NCBI GenBank assembly: GCA_035652815.1
Contig: DASRDB010000003.1
Span: forward strand, 186,001 to 250,000
From: DASRDB01 sp035652815
Lineage (GTDB): Bacteria > Chloroflexota > Ktedonobacteria > Ktedonobacterales > Ktedonobacteraceae
Direction of reading: 5' to 3'
Length of the DNA stretch: 64,000 bases
Positions 44,121 through 51,394 of the stretch are shown in pieces (the first letter of the stretch is position 1; each line of letters begins with the position of its first letter). The notes under the pieces were generated by a model. That model was not told the origin of the DNA. It did no database searches and worked only from the letters and a program-made list of their open reading frames with translations. The position numbers and the translations under genes are program-made.

Positions 44121-44714
44121 ATGGTCAGCATTAAAGGGAATAAAGAGGCGCGGCGGGCGGAACTGCTCAGGGTGGCGCGAGAGGTGTTTGCGGAGAAAGG
44201 GTTTGAGGCGGCGACGATTTCGGAAATTGTGGCGCGGGCAGGAGTTGCTCAAGGGACGTTTTACTGGTATTTTCCGTCGAAAATTTCGCTGGTAATGGAT
44301 CTGAGCAAGCAGATGCAGGCGCAGATTGAAGAGGCTCTTTCACAGGCATATGTTGAAGCAAATTCGCCCGGCGAGATGATCGATAAAAGTGTTGCTTCGG
44401 CGTTCCACATTATGGGAAATTTCCGCGATATTCTGGCGATTCTGCACTCGGATGCCTGCTGGACAAAGGATACTTCGGAACACTCGCGCCTCTTTACGCC
44501 CTATTATGGACTGATTGCGGAAGCTATTCGCAAAGAACAGCAGCGAGGGCGCATAGATTCGAGTATTGACCCGGAAGTCACGGCTGTGCTGATCGTGGGA
44601 ACTATCTACTATGCTGCCGATGAGTGCTACATTTTTAACTCCCCCATCCCGCTTGAGTCGTATATAGTGCAATGCGCGGGTTATATTCGACGCGCACTTG
44701 GCATTGTCCATTAA
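44121..44714 (+). CDS. TetR-family transcriptional regulator
   Basis: About 197 residues from ATG 44121. The N-terminal helix-turn-helix is typical: RRAELLRVAREVFAEKGFEAATISEIVARAGVAQGTFYWYFPSKISLVMDL. The helical C-terminus would bind a ligand. It is followed 28 bases later by a promoter with a palindromic operator in front of the DUF6114 gene, which it probably represses. Ligand unknown. Confidence 0.9.
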   Translation: MVSIKGNKEARRAELLRVAREVFAEKGFEAATISEIVARAGVAQGTFYWYFPSKISLVMDLSKQMQAQIEEALSQAYVEANSPGEMIDKSVASAFHIMGNFRDILAILHSDACWTKDTSEHSRLFTPYYGLIAEAIRKEQQRGRIDSSIDPEVTAVLIVGTIYYAADECYIFNSPIPLESYIVQCAGYIRRALGIVH

Positions 44715-44742
44715 CGAATTTTGCGCCAAAAGTGCTAACCGC

Positions 44743-44771
44743 TTGACAGCTCCCCATTTTGTCAGTATATT
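44743..44771 (+). promoter_or_regulatory. Near-consensus sigma-70 promoter for DUF6114-DUF6230
   Basis: TTGACA (44743-44748), 17 bases, TATATT (44766-44771). Starts 28 bases after the tetR stop. Confidence 0.75.
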
Positions 44772-44789
44772 GATTGATATATTTATATC

Positions 44790-44804
44790 GACTGACAGTC
44801 AGTC
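44790..44804. promoter_or_regulatory. Palindromic operator, probable TetR site
   Basis: GACTGACAGTCAGTC, a perfect 15-base palindrome around a central A. It lies just after the predicted transcription start, the usual place for a repressor site, and extends on the right with another CAGT. Confidence 0.6.
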
Positions 44805-44832
44805 AGTTAATGTGTACAAGGAGTACGTCAAC

Positions 44833-45477
44833 ATGGGGCCATTTCAAGACGTACCAGACGAGCATGCTTCCAATGAAATCTCCGAAGTGCCATTGGAGGA
44901 AGAGAGAGAACAGAAGGATGCCAGCAAACGGGGAACGCTGAAAGACTTCTCGCGCCTGAATAGGAGCCGTTTTACATTGTTCCTGCGAGTACAGCGACAG
45001 TTAGCAGGCAGAGCGCAGGTATGGTGGCAGCAACGCAGGGGAAAGGTCACTCGGCGACAGGCTAAGCCTGCGGATGACTGGAAAAACTGGGGACGTTTCA
45101 AGCGCTGGCGGCGCTCGCGGCCATTCGCGGGTTCCATTCTGCTCATTCTGGCCGGAATCCTCGTATTGATCGGGCCACTTTCATTAGTGGCACTGGCGTT
45201 TCTGGGCAATATGATCTGGGCCGGTTTGCTGGTGGGCGGGCTTCTCCTCGTGATGGGGCTGATTCAACTTTTCGCGCCGTACTACTCGATCATCACCGGC
45301 TCGGTCGGCATTGTACTTTCTCTCGTCTCTTTTGTGGTTGCCGTTGGAGGCTTTGGCATCGGCATGATCCTGGGCATTATCGGTGGCGCGCTTGGGGTCG
45401 CATGGCGGCCCGTCGCTCGCCATTCTGGAAACGCGGCGGGACAAGCAGCTCTCGCCAGACGCAAAGTATCTTCATAA
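44833..45477 (+). CDS. DUF6114-type membrane protein
   Basis: About 214 residues from ATG 44833 (AAGGAG upstream). A charged, Arg-rich N-terminal half (about 1-95) is followed by four tightly packed hydrophobic segments (GSILLILAGILVLIGPLSL ... GFGIGMILGIIGGALGVAWRP). The pattern and the DUF6230 neighbour match the DUF6114/DUF6230 pair known from actinobacteria. Function unknown; regulated by the adjacent TetR to judge from the promoter. Confidence 0.7.
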   Translation: MGPFQDVPDEHASNEISEVPLEEEREQKDASKRGTLKDFSRLNRSRFTLFLRVQRQLAGRAQVWWQQRRGKVTRRQAKPADDWKNWGRFKRWRRSRPFAGSILLILAGILVLIGPLSLVALAFLGNMIWAGLLVGGLLLVMGLIQLFAPYYSIITGSVGIVLSLVSFVVAVGGFGIGMILGIIGGALGVAWRPVARHSGNAAGQAALARRKVSS

Positions 45478-45527
45478 CCTCGTAGCACCTGTTTGCTCTG
45501 TCACAAATGTTGACTGATAAGAGGAAA

Positions 45528-45614
45528 ATGTCATGCTGAGCGCAGCGAAGCATCTGCGTGCCAGGTGATTCGCGAGCCAGCGCTACAGATGCTTCGCTGC
45601 GCTCAGCATGACAT
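45528..45614. repeat. Perfect 29-bp inverted repeat, 'GAGCGCAGCGAAG' family
   Basis: Arms 45528-45556 and 45586-45614 are exact complements (ATGTCATGCTGAGCGCAGCG... and its inverse), with 29 bases between. It lies between the DUF6114 and DUF6230 genes. This family is distinct from the GTAG-footed REPs. Confidence 0.85.
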
Positions 45615-45735
45615 GGAATGTCCCCTTCTCTTTCATCAAAGGTCACAGCAGAGCATATACCCCTGGTTGGTCTTTTAATTGAATGCTAGACAATATGCAG
45701 GCTGATCTTGCCGGATCAGCAGAAAGGGTGCAAAC

Positions 45736-46314
45736 ATGGACGAAAACGAAATTATGCAGGAAGAAGAACTTCAGGGCGCTCCTCTCATTGGTAAGACAAA
45801 TCGCACTATTTTTTGGACGGTTCTCCTCGTTGCGCTGCTGGCTACCACATTTATGCTGCAAGGGGTGGAGAATGGAGCTATCGCGATGGCTGTCTCGGTG
45901 CCCGTTCCCGTCACCATTCAGGCGAAAACGCTCAAAGGCACCAACTTTCATATGTTCCCAGGCGTCTCACCGGCTGATAATCGCACGCCGGTTGGCATCA
46001 CCAGGATGGATTGCACCATCAGTGGCCTGACCATATCAAAGAGCTTTACGCTTCCCCTGGTCGGCACGTTTACTTTCAAATTGCAGGCAGGGCAGGGGAG
46101 TATACCCGTCACTATCACAGGACTGACCAATGACGTGACAGCCCTGAGCATGGACCAGGGGCAATTTCAGAACCTGACCATCAGTACCGGCCCCGACCCG
46201 CTCGATCAGACCGCCTCAAACGTGACGTTTACGAACGCCACCATCCAGGCACCGTATCAGCTTATCAGCCGCATTACGATGCCCGGGCTGTCGATCTCAA
46301 TCTCGCATAGTTAA
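45736..46314 (+). CDS. DUF6230-type exported protein
   Basis: 192 residues. One N-terminal membrane helix (TIFWTVLLVALLATTFML) then an extracytoplasmic domain rich in Thr, Ile and Val, probably beta-structure (VPVTIQAKTLKGTNFHMFPGVS... QFQNLTISTGPDPL... ISRITMPGLSISISHS). The domain is typical of DUF6230, which occurs beside DUF6114. AAAGGGTG upstream of the ATG. Function unknown; likely envelope-associated. Confidence 0.75.
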   Translation: MDENEIMQEEELQGAPLIGKTNRTIFWTVLLVALLATTFMLQGVENGAIAMAVSVPVPVTIQAKTLKGTNFHMFPGVSPADNRTPVGITRMDCTISGLTISKSFTLPLVGTFTFKLQAGQGSIPVTITGLTNDVTALSMDQGQFQNLTISTGPDPLDQTASNVTFTNATIQAPYQLISRITMPGLSISISHS

Positions 46315-46379
46315 GCTCCTCGCGTGGGGATCATGTTTTCGCAGTTTTGGGGAAAGACAACAATAATGGGGTAATTCCT

Positions 46380-46454
46380 GTAGGGACGCGATTCATCGCG
46401 TCCTGCCTGGGGTGCGCTTTGGGGCCAGGTGGACGCGATTCATCGCGTCCCTAC
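46380..46454. repeat. Inverted REP pair (GGACGCGAT family)
   Basis: Direct copy 46380-46403 and inverse copy 46431-46454, 27 bases apart, both 24 bases with intact GTAG foot. Lies 65 bases after the DUF6230 stop, between it and the next gene. Confidence 0.92.
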
Positions 46455-46515
46455 AGAAGCGTTTTGTTTCCAATGCAACATGATCCCCAGTGAAAAGGAT
46501 GGGAGGAGCAGTTAT

Positions 46516-47250
46516 ATGTTGATGAGACAGAGGAAACAAGAAAGCAAGAGAAGGGCGCGTATGCTCTGGGGCAAGGGATGTGCTGCGTTCCTCTTCCTGT
46601 TATTGTTGATCCCGGTCTTCTGCTCTCAGGAGGGGATTGTCTTTGCCTCGGCCAGCACGCGGGAAGCTCCGGCTTCTGGACAGTTCTGCATTCCTTTTCT
46701 GCCCTGGTGGCCCTGCCCTTCTCCAACGCCAGGGAAGTCGCCAACTCCAACCCTGACTTTAACGCCGGGTGTAAGTCCAACAGCTACGGCGACACATGTG
46801 TCAGGGAATACGCCTACTCCGACTCCCACAACAACGCCAGGATCGGGCAAGCCAAAGATTGTCACCGCGCCGGGTTCCTTTATTGTGCAGGCAACAAGGA
46901 TAGTGGCAACGAATGCGCACCTGCAACTCTTTCCCGATCCTTTACACCCAACACTGTTCCTACAAACGGCAACAATTGATGGTCTGAAGCTGACCAGGCA
47001 AGTTGGGAACGCAATGATAACTCTCAGCGCGACGGGAACAGCGAACGGAACGGGAGTTGCCATCAAAACCTCGATCTTTCGCGATATCCAAACAGCCCTG
47101 GCAAGCTTTGCCAATAAAGCAGATTTGCTCGTGCTGGCGTCAGGTGGGACGGTGAAAACACTGGTGATGACCAATGTGACGCTGTATGTGGATCGGTCGA
47201 TGACGAGTAATTCGTTGAGTGTGGGTGGGCTGATGGTGATGATTGGGTGA
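46516..47250 (+). CDS. Secreted protein related to the DUF6230 neighbour
   Basis: About 244 residues from ATG 46516 (GGGAGGAG upstream). Basic N-terminus and one hydrophobic segment (CAAFLFLLLLIPVFCSQ) look like a signal peptide. A Pro/Thr stalk (SPTPGKSPTPTLTLTPG...) leads to a domain of about 110 residues (KIVTAPGSFIVQATRIVATNAHLQLFPD ... VMTNVTLYVDRSMTSNSLSVGG) that resembles DUF6230 in composition. Probably part of the same TetR-controlled locus. Function unknown. Confidence 0.65.
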   Translation: MLMRQRKQESKRRARMLWGKGCAAFLFLLLLIPVFCSQEGIVFASASTREAPASGQFCIPFLPWWPCPSPTPGKSPTPTLTLTPGVSPTATATHVSGNTPTPTPTTTPGSGKPKIVTAPGSFIVQATRIVATNAHLQLFPDPLHPTLFLQTATIDGLKLTRQVGNAMITLSATGTANGTGVAIKTSIFRDIQTALASFANKADLLVLASGGTVKTLVMTNVTLYVDRSMTSNSLSVGGLMVMIG

Positions 47251-47269
47251 GGCATGGCCGTGTTCTTCC

Positions 47270-47319
47270 GTAGGGACAGGGGGATGCGGGGTGGGGAGTG
47301 GGGGCCTCGTGCCTGTCCC
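47270..47319 (+). repeat. REP copy 1 at the RAYT locus
   Basis: GTAG foot at 47270, arms GGGACAGG and CCTGTCCC. The sequence goes on GGAGTGGGGCGGCAGGGC, also shared with copy 2. It begins 20 bases after the stop of the secreted-protein gene. Confidence 0.9.
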
Positions 47320-47377
47320 GGAGTGGGGCGGCAGGGCAAAAATCTTTGAATTCCACCAAAAACGTCCTCAAGGATTC

Positions 47378-47427
47378 GTAGGGACAGGGGGATGCGGGGT
47401 GGGGAGTGGGGGCCTCGTGCCTGTCCC
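47378..47427 (+). repeat. REP copy 2 at the RAYT locus
   Basis: The 50-base core is identical to copy 1, at a distance of 108 bases. It is preceded by AAGGATTC, matching the bases next to copy 3 at the end of the RAYT gene. Confidence 0.9.
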
Positions 47428-47500
47428 GGGGTGGGGCGGTGGGGCAAAAATGCGCTCGAGTACCCAGGTTCGACTTGAACGCATTTCCCCACGCCGCACA

Positions 47501-47550
47501 GGGACAGGCACGAGGCCCCCACTCCACTCCTCTCATCCCCCTGTCCCTAC
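47501..47550 (-). repeat. REP copy 3, fused to the end of the RAYT gene
   Basis: Inverse copy. Its GTAG foot (47550-47547 on the minus strand) supplies the TAG stop codon of the RAYT gene. Confidence 0.9.
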
Positions 47551-48080
47551 GAATCCTCAACTGTTATTCCGTGTTGGCGGAGGGTTTCTTTCCAGGTTTT
47601 CTCATCAAGTTCTTGTTCCTCTTTGAGTAAAGCGGCTAGAGGATTGTTCATCATGTATTCTCGTACACGTAACAAGTCGTAGTCATTACGAACCACGTGG
47701 TCATAATACCGTTCTTGCCAGAGGTGTTTGGGACATCTCAAGCCCTGCCGTTTATTCCACTCGAGCCATGCTACTGTCGTAAGCGATTTGTAAGCGCCTA
47801 TTACAGCACTGAGTTTTGGATTGCGTTTGGCTGAACTTTTTAACCAGACAATACCATGTATATTATTTGGCATCACGACAAAATCATCTACTGAAATTGT
47901 AGGGAAACGATCAGGCAGGTTTTTCCATATCTCGGTAATGGATGTATGTAGCGCAGGCACAGTAAAAAGCGGCTTGCGTTGCCAGGAGCAAATAGTCACA
48001 AAATATGCGCCCGGTTGGCTGTAATCGTAATGTTTCAGGCGGAGAGCGTGACGATGGTGTATTTCTGGATTGTAGCCCAT
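47547..48080 (-). CDS. REP-associated tyrosine transposase (RAYT, Y1/IS200-like)
   Basis: 177 residues from ATG 48080 (AAGGAGC upstream); the frame upstream of this runs through a REP and is not coding. Family features: GYNPEIHHRHALRLKHYDYSQPGAYFVTICS at the start, DDFVVMPNNIHGIVWL in the HUH region, and YYDHVVRNDYDLLRVREYMMNNP with the candidate catalytic Tyr. RAYTs cut and join single-stranded REP DNA next to GTAG. The first His of the HUH motif is Asn here (AAT codon), which could reduce or change activity. Its stop codon lies in REP copy 3. Confidence 0.9.
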   Translation of the reverse strand: MGYNPEIHHRHALRLKHYDYSQPGAYFVTICSWQRKPLFTVPALHTSITEIWKNLPDRFPTISVDDFVVMPNNIHGIVWLKSSAKRNPKLSAVIGAYKSLTTVAWLEWNKRQGLRCPKHLWQERYYDHVVRNDYDLLRVREYMMNNPLAALLKEEQELDEKTWKETLRQHGITVEDS

Positions 48081-48591
48081 GACGTGAGGCTCCTTTTCTC
48101 TTTTACAGGGCTTTGGAATAGGCTCTGCAATAATATATATGGCGTATTGGTTTGGAAGTGGAAATGGTAGTAGTTTTGGGGCTAAGCTTTTGCCCCACCC
48201 CACCCCGGGACAGGCACGAGGCCCCCACAGCCCTTCCACACCGCCCCCTATCCCTACGCAAGGACACGGCCACTCACATTTTCTCCAAAGGTTTGTCTTT
48301 TCTAAGACTGGTATAAGACAAATACAAGCCACGCTAAATACTCCGCATTTATAGTTCTTGCTAGATACTCCACAGTTAACTCACTCATTTTCTACAGATG
48401 ACTTCGCTTGTGACTTGTGTAGGCTGGAATGGCTTGTGGAGCGGGGGAAATGGGAATGTGATTCCCCAGGAGGGCAAGGTGGAGTGAGATGAAATATGCG
48501 CTTATACAAGGAAGTTCGATAGGACATCGCGAGAAGAGGCGCAAGATACACTTCATATCGGAAACGAGATTTTGCTGGGAGGAAATATCTC
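48081..48591. other. Region between RAYT and the sigma factor gene
   Basis: 511 bases with the RAYT leader, REP copy 4 (48207-48257) and the sigma-factor promoter region. No other gene seen. Confidence 0.55.
48207..48257 (-). repeat. REP copy 4, upstream of RAYT
   Basis: Inverse copy, GGGACAGGCACGAGGCCCCC at one end and TCCCTAC at the other; the middle differs from copies 1-3. It is preceded by TTTTGCCCCACCCC, the inverse of the tail seen after copies 1 and 2. Confidence 0.88.
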
Positions 48592-49635
48592 ATGAAGGGT
48601 ATTTTGCAGACGAAACCAACTGAGCGTACCTCAGTTGAGGCGCGGGGTGCCGTGTCTGCGCAAGGCAGGCGGTTTGCCCAGGCTGAAAAGTCCTGTGTGC
48701 TTCCTGGCGTGCCGAACAATACGCAGGAGGCGCTAAAGTCTGTGCCTTCCGCCGATTCGTCGCGGCTGTATCGCGATGAGATCGGGCGCGTCAGTATGCT
48801 CTCGGATGATGAGGTGCTGTCGCTGGCGCTGCGTATCGAGCGCGGGAAAATAGCGGCACAGGCTCCCCGGCAACCAGGGAACCGCGAACTGATTGAGGAT
48901 GGAGAGAGGGCAAAACGCACTCTGATCGAGGCCAATTTACGCCTCGTCATTCACGTTGCGCGCAGGTACAGAGGTCTGGATATGGACCTGATGGACCTGG
49001 TGCAGGAAGGCAATCTCGGCCTGATTCACGCGGTCGAGAAATATGACTACAGGAAAGGGTATAAGTTCAGCACCTACGCGATCTGGTGGATTCGCCAGGC
49101 GATCACGCGGGCGCTGACGGAACAGGGACGCATGATTCGCGTTCCTCTACATAAGATGGAGAAGATGAAACGTTTGAGCCGCTTGCAACAGCAACTGCGC
49201 CAGGGTCTGGAAGCAGAGCCAACGATGGAAGAACTGGCCGAGCAGATGGATTTGAGCGTGCAACAGGTGACGGATTTGCTGCGCATCACGAAGGCGCAGG
49301 AGCCATTGAGCCTGGATATCCGGCGCAAAGTGGGCGAAGATGAGCTGCCCCTCTCCGATCTGCTGGAGGATGACTCGTCTCATTCACCGGAGCAAGTGGT
49401 GATGACGCAGACGTTGGAGACACAGATACGCGACCTGCTCGATAGTCTCAGTCCACGCGAGCGGCAGGTCATTCGCTACCGGTATGGTCTGGACGGCAAT
49501 CGTGAACACACGCTGCACGAGGTTGGCCGCAAGCTGGGACTCAGTCACGAGGCGGTACGCCAGGTTGAGAGTCGAGCGCTGCGCAAGCTCGACCCACTCA
49601 GCCGCAGTAGAAAGTTAGAAGAGTTCCTGGCATGA
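48592..49635 (+). CDS. Principal-type sigma-70 factor (group 1/2, SigA/HrdB-like)
   Basis: 347 residues. Region 1.2: SADSSRLYRDEIGRVSMLSDDEVLSLALRIERGK. Region 2: AKRTLIEANLRLVIHVARRYRGLDMDLMDLVQEGNLGLIHAVEKYDYRKGYKFSTYAIWWIRQAITRAL, with the complete -10 recognition helix. Region 3 (EPTMEELAEQMDLSVQQVTDLL) and region 4 (LSPRERQVIRYRYGLDGNREHTLHEVGRKLGLSHEAVRQVESRALRKL) follow. The short N-terminus without region 1.1 suggests a group 2 alternative factor, but this cannot be settled here. GGGAGGAAAT upstream of the ATG. Confidence 0.93.
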   Translation: MKGILQTKPTERTSVEARGAVSAQGRRFAQAEKSCVLPGVPNNTQEALKSVPSADSSRLYRDEIGRVSMLSDDEVLSLALRIERGKIAAQAPRQPGNRELIEDGERAKRTLIEANLRLVIHVARRYRGLDMDLMDLVQEGNLGLIHAVEKYDYRKGYKFSTYAIWWIRQAITRALTEQGRMIRVPLHKMEKMKRLSRLQQQLRQGLEAEPTMEELAEQMDLSVQQVTDLLRITKAQEPLSLDIRRKVGEDELPLSDLLEDDSSHSPEQVVMTQTLETQIRDLLDSLSPRERQVIRYRYGLDGNREHTLHEVGRKLGLSHEAVRQVESRALRKLDPLSRSRKLEEFLA

Positions 49636-49656
49636 GTCATTTCGACGAAGAAGACG

Positions 49657-49720
49657 AATAAGACACAACGAACAGCCCCAGTAGCTGCGCGGCTACTGGG
49701 GCTGTTCGTTGTGTCTTATT
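49657..49720. terminator. Perfect 29-bp hairpin, bidirectional terminator
   Basis: Left arm 49657-49685 and right arm 49692-49720 are exact complements with a 6-base loop. AATAAGAC/GTCTTATT ends give A- and T-rich flanks on both strands. It sits between the convergent sigma factor and PP2C genes, two bases from the PP2C stop. The arm is long for an ordinary terminator. Confidence 0.85.
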
Positions 49721-49722
49721 CT

Positions 49723-51393
49723 TTAATGAGCAACAATGACGCTGACGTTATCGACGCCGCCATTGTGAAGCGCTGCTTCGATGAGGGAGGCGCTGGCGGC
49801 AGAGGCATCGGGAAGGGTGGCGCGCAGGATACGCTCAATTTGAGGATCGCGCACCATTTCCCAGAGTCCATCGGAGCAGAGTATGAGATAGTCGCCTTCC
49901 TGCAAGGGCTGGATGAACCAGTCTACCTGGACGGTTTCCTTATCGCCGAGGCCGCGATAGACTTTGTTGCGGTCGGGGTGCGTGTAGATGTCATCGGGGG
50001 CAATGGTTCCATTGGCGACGAGACGCGCTACAATGGAATGATCCTGCGTTATCTGCTCAAGACCTTTGCCCTGGCGATAGAGATAGGTACGGCTATCGCC
50101 GACGTTGACGATATAAGCGTTGGATTCGACGATCATGGCGGCGGTGACGGTGGTGCCGAGATCAACGGCGTGTTCCTCGCGGTATTCAAAAAGGGTCTGG
50201 TTGGCCCATTGAACGCCATCGACAAGCGCGTTGACCAGGGAATCGCTGTTCAAATCGTCGCCATTCTGTACGGCAGGCAGCACCGCCTGCATCATGCTCT
50301 GAACGGTCAGGTGGCTGGCGATGCGACCGCTGGAATGGCCGCCCATGCCGTCGGCTACCACAAAAAGCGAGAGCGGCAAGAGTTGACCGTTAAAGGTGCA
50401 GGTGGCGCGCACAGCCAGTACGGCATCCTCGTTTGGCCTGTTCTGGCGCTTGATGCCCGGGTTCCAGCCGATGCCAATATCGTTTTTGGTGGCAGGGGCG
50501 GTCTTGTCGAGAACCCGGGTTGGTACAAGGAACTGTTGGGTAAGCGTAGTTGTGGTTCTGGCAGCCCGGACATTCCCTGCCTGGCCATTGCCGCCCCGAC
50601 CATCCACGAGCCATGCGTCCCCATTCCGGGTGTCGGCGCGTCCGGCTCCATCCCTGACGTCGGCCCCCTGGATACCCACAAGAGGTATCCCAACAGTTGG
50701 GGCAGCCCCATTTCGCCCTGCCAAAGGGGTAGTGTACGGGGCTGGGGATGATGATGCGTAGGGACGCCCCTTGTGCGTGTCCGAGGCGAGGATGGGTGAC
50801 ATCTGGCGAGGCGGCATGGGTGGCTCGTATGGCACTGATGGCTGATGTGATGGCGATACCTGGCGCGGCGGCGGTGGTGGTGTTTCCAGGGGAGCCGTTG
50901 GAGCGCGGCGAGGGCGACCTGGGCGGCTCGGGCGGCTGACGCGAGTCCGGTTTTGAGAGGGGACGGGTGGGCGTGTCTCTTCGTCGTGGGTTAGAGCGAC
51001 GTAGGCAAGGGTAGCTTGCGGCTCATCGAAGCCCATATCGAGCAGGTTGTCGGCGGAATTGCGCTGCCAGTCTGCGCCAGAAAAGGAACTGCGCGGTTTT
51101 TCCGGCGGCCAGAGCAGGCTGCACGCTAGCCAGACCAGCAGGCACCAGAGAGCCAGCCAGGTGAGCGAGAGGGCTGCGAGCGAGGCCAATGGAAAGATAA
51201 TGGCCGAGCCATGCGCCGCCCAGAGCTTGCTTAAATGCGAAAGCACATTGGCAAGGACATACCAGGAACTGGGCGGGAAGCCGCCAGACACTGAAACAAG
51301 CAAAATGGCCGCCAGGGCGGTCGTCAACAAAGCAAGGTATCTCAGCCAGGAACCGGTGATGTAGGGGATTTCCAGCCGTTTGAACATCATCAT
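49723..51393 (-). CDS. PP2C-family Ser/Thr phosphatase with membrane anchor (module 2)
   Basis: 556 residues. Two to three hydrophobic segments in the first 110 residues, a Pro/Arg-rich linker (about 110-300), then the phosphatase domain: RQNRPNEDAVLAV, FVVADGMGGHSSGR, IVNVGDSRTYLYR, ITQDHSIVARLVANG, ILCSDGLWEMV, NGGVDNVSVIVAH. Closely related to the PP2C at 28712. The linker holds a translated REP (SDTHKGRPYAS) and a second palindrome (TVGIPLVGIQGA). Its start overlaps the end of the upstream beta-sandwich gene region (1 base between). Confidence 0.92.
   Translation of the reverse strand: MMMFKRLEIPYITGSWLRYLALLTTALAAILLVSVSGGFPPSSWYVLANVLSHLSKLWAAHGSAIIFPLASLAALSLTWLALWCLLVWLACSLLWPPEKPRSSFSGADWQRNSADNLLDMGFDEPQATLAYVALTHDEETRPPVPSQNRTRVSRPSRPGRPRRAPTAPLETPPPPPRQVSPSHQPSVPYEPPMPPRQMSPILASDTHKGRPYASSSPAPYTTPLAGRNGAAPTVGIPLVGIQGADVRDGAGRADTRNGDAWLVDGRGGNGQAGNVRAARTTTTLTQQFLVPTRVLDKTAPATKNDIGIGWNPGIKRQNRPNEDAVLAVRATCTFNGQLLPLSLFVVADGMGGHSSGRIASHLTVQSMMQAVLPAVQNGDDLNSDSLVNALVDGVQWANQTLFEYREEHAVDLGTTVTAAMIVESNAYIVNVGDSRTYLYRQGKGLEQITQDHSIVARLVANGTIAPDDIYTHPDRNKVYRGLGDKETVQVDWFIQPLQEGDYLILCSDGLWEMVRDPQIERILRATLPDASAASASLIEAALHNGGVDNVSVIVAH
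50670..50690. repeat. Small palindrome in the PP2C linker
   Basis: GGATACC-CACAAGA-GGTATCC. It shares the CTTGTG loop of the REP 68 bases away (50758-50782) and has a GTTG in place of the GTAG foot. Translated as VGIPLVGIQ. Confidence 0.6.
50758..50782 (+). repeat. GTAG-footed REP inside the PP2C linker
   Basis: GTAG then GGACGCCCCTTGTGCGTGTCC. Read on the minus strand as SDTHKGRPYAS, in frame, in the disordered linker between membrane anchor and phosphatase domain. Confidence 0.75.
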
Positions 51394-51394
51394 T

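Larger units (their letters stand above)
47270..48257. mobile_element. REP/RAYT locus ('REPtron')
   Basis: Four long REP copies of one family surround the RAYT gene: 47270-47319 and 47378-47427 on the plus strand, 47501-47550 and 48207-48257 on the minus strand. Three are 50 bases and one 51. Each begins GTAG, next to GGGACAGG, and ends CCTGTCCC. The layout (repeats inverted on either side of a Y1-type transposase gene) is what is known for RAYT loci of enterobacteria and pseudomonads. Confidence 0.85.

Noticed and set aside
47270..47427. Two identical 50-base units 108 bases apart considered as a CRISPR fragment
   Set aside because: Only two direct copies, spacer parts are partly similar, further copies are inverted, and no cas genes occur; REP explains them.
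46626..47522. 298-residue minus-strand frame spanning the secreted-protein gene and REP copies
   Set aside because: It reads REP repeats as repeated Pro-rich peptides and lies opposite a gene with a good ribosome site and signal peptide.
48081..48332. N-terminal extension of the RAYT frame
   Set aside because: It is a translation through REP copy 4; a strong ribosome site precedes the internal ATG at 48080, where family similarity begins.
49711..50751. 346-residue plus-strand frame opposite the PP2C gene
   Set aside because: It is a mirror of the phosphatase coding sequence; the minus-strand protein has complete PP2C motifs and a clear operon context.
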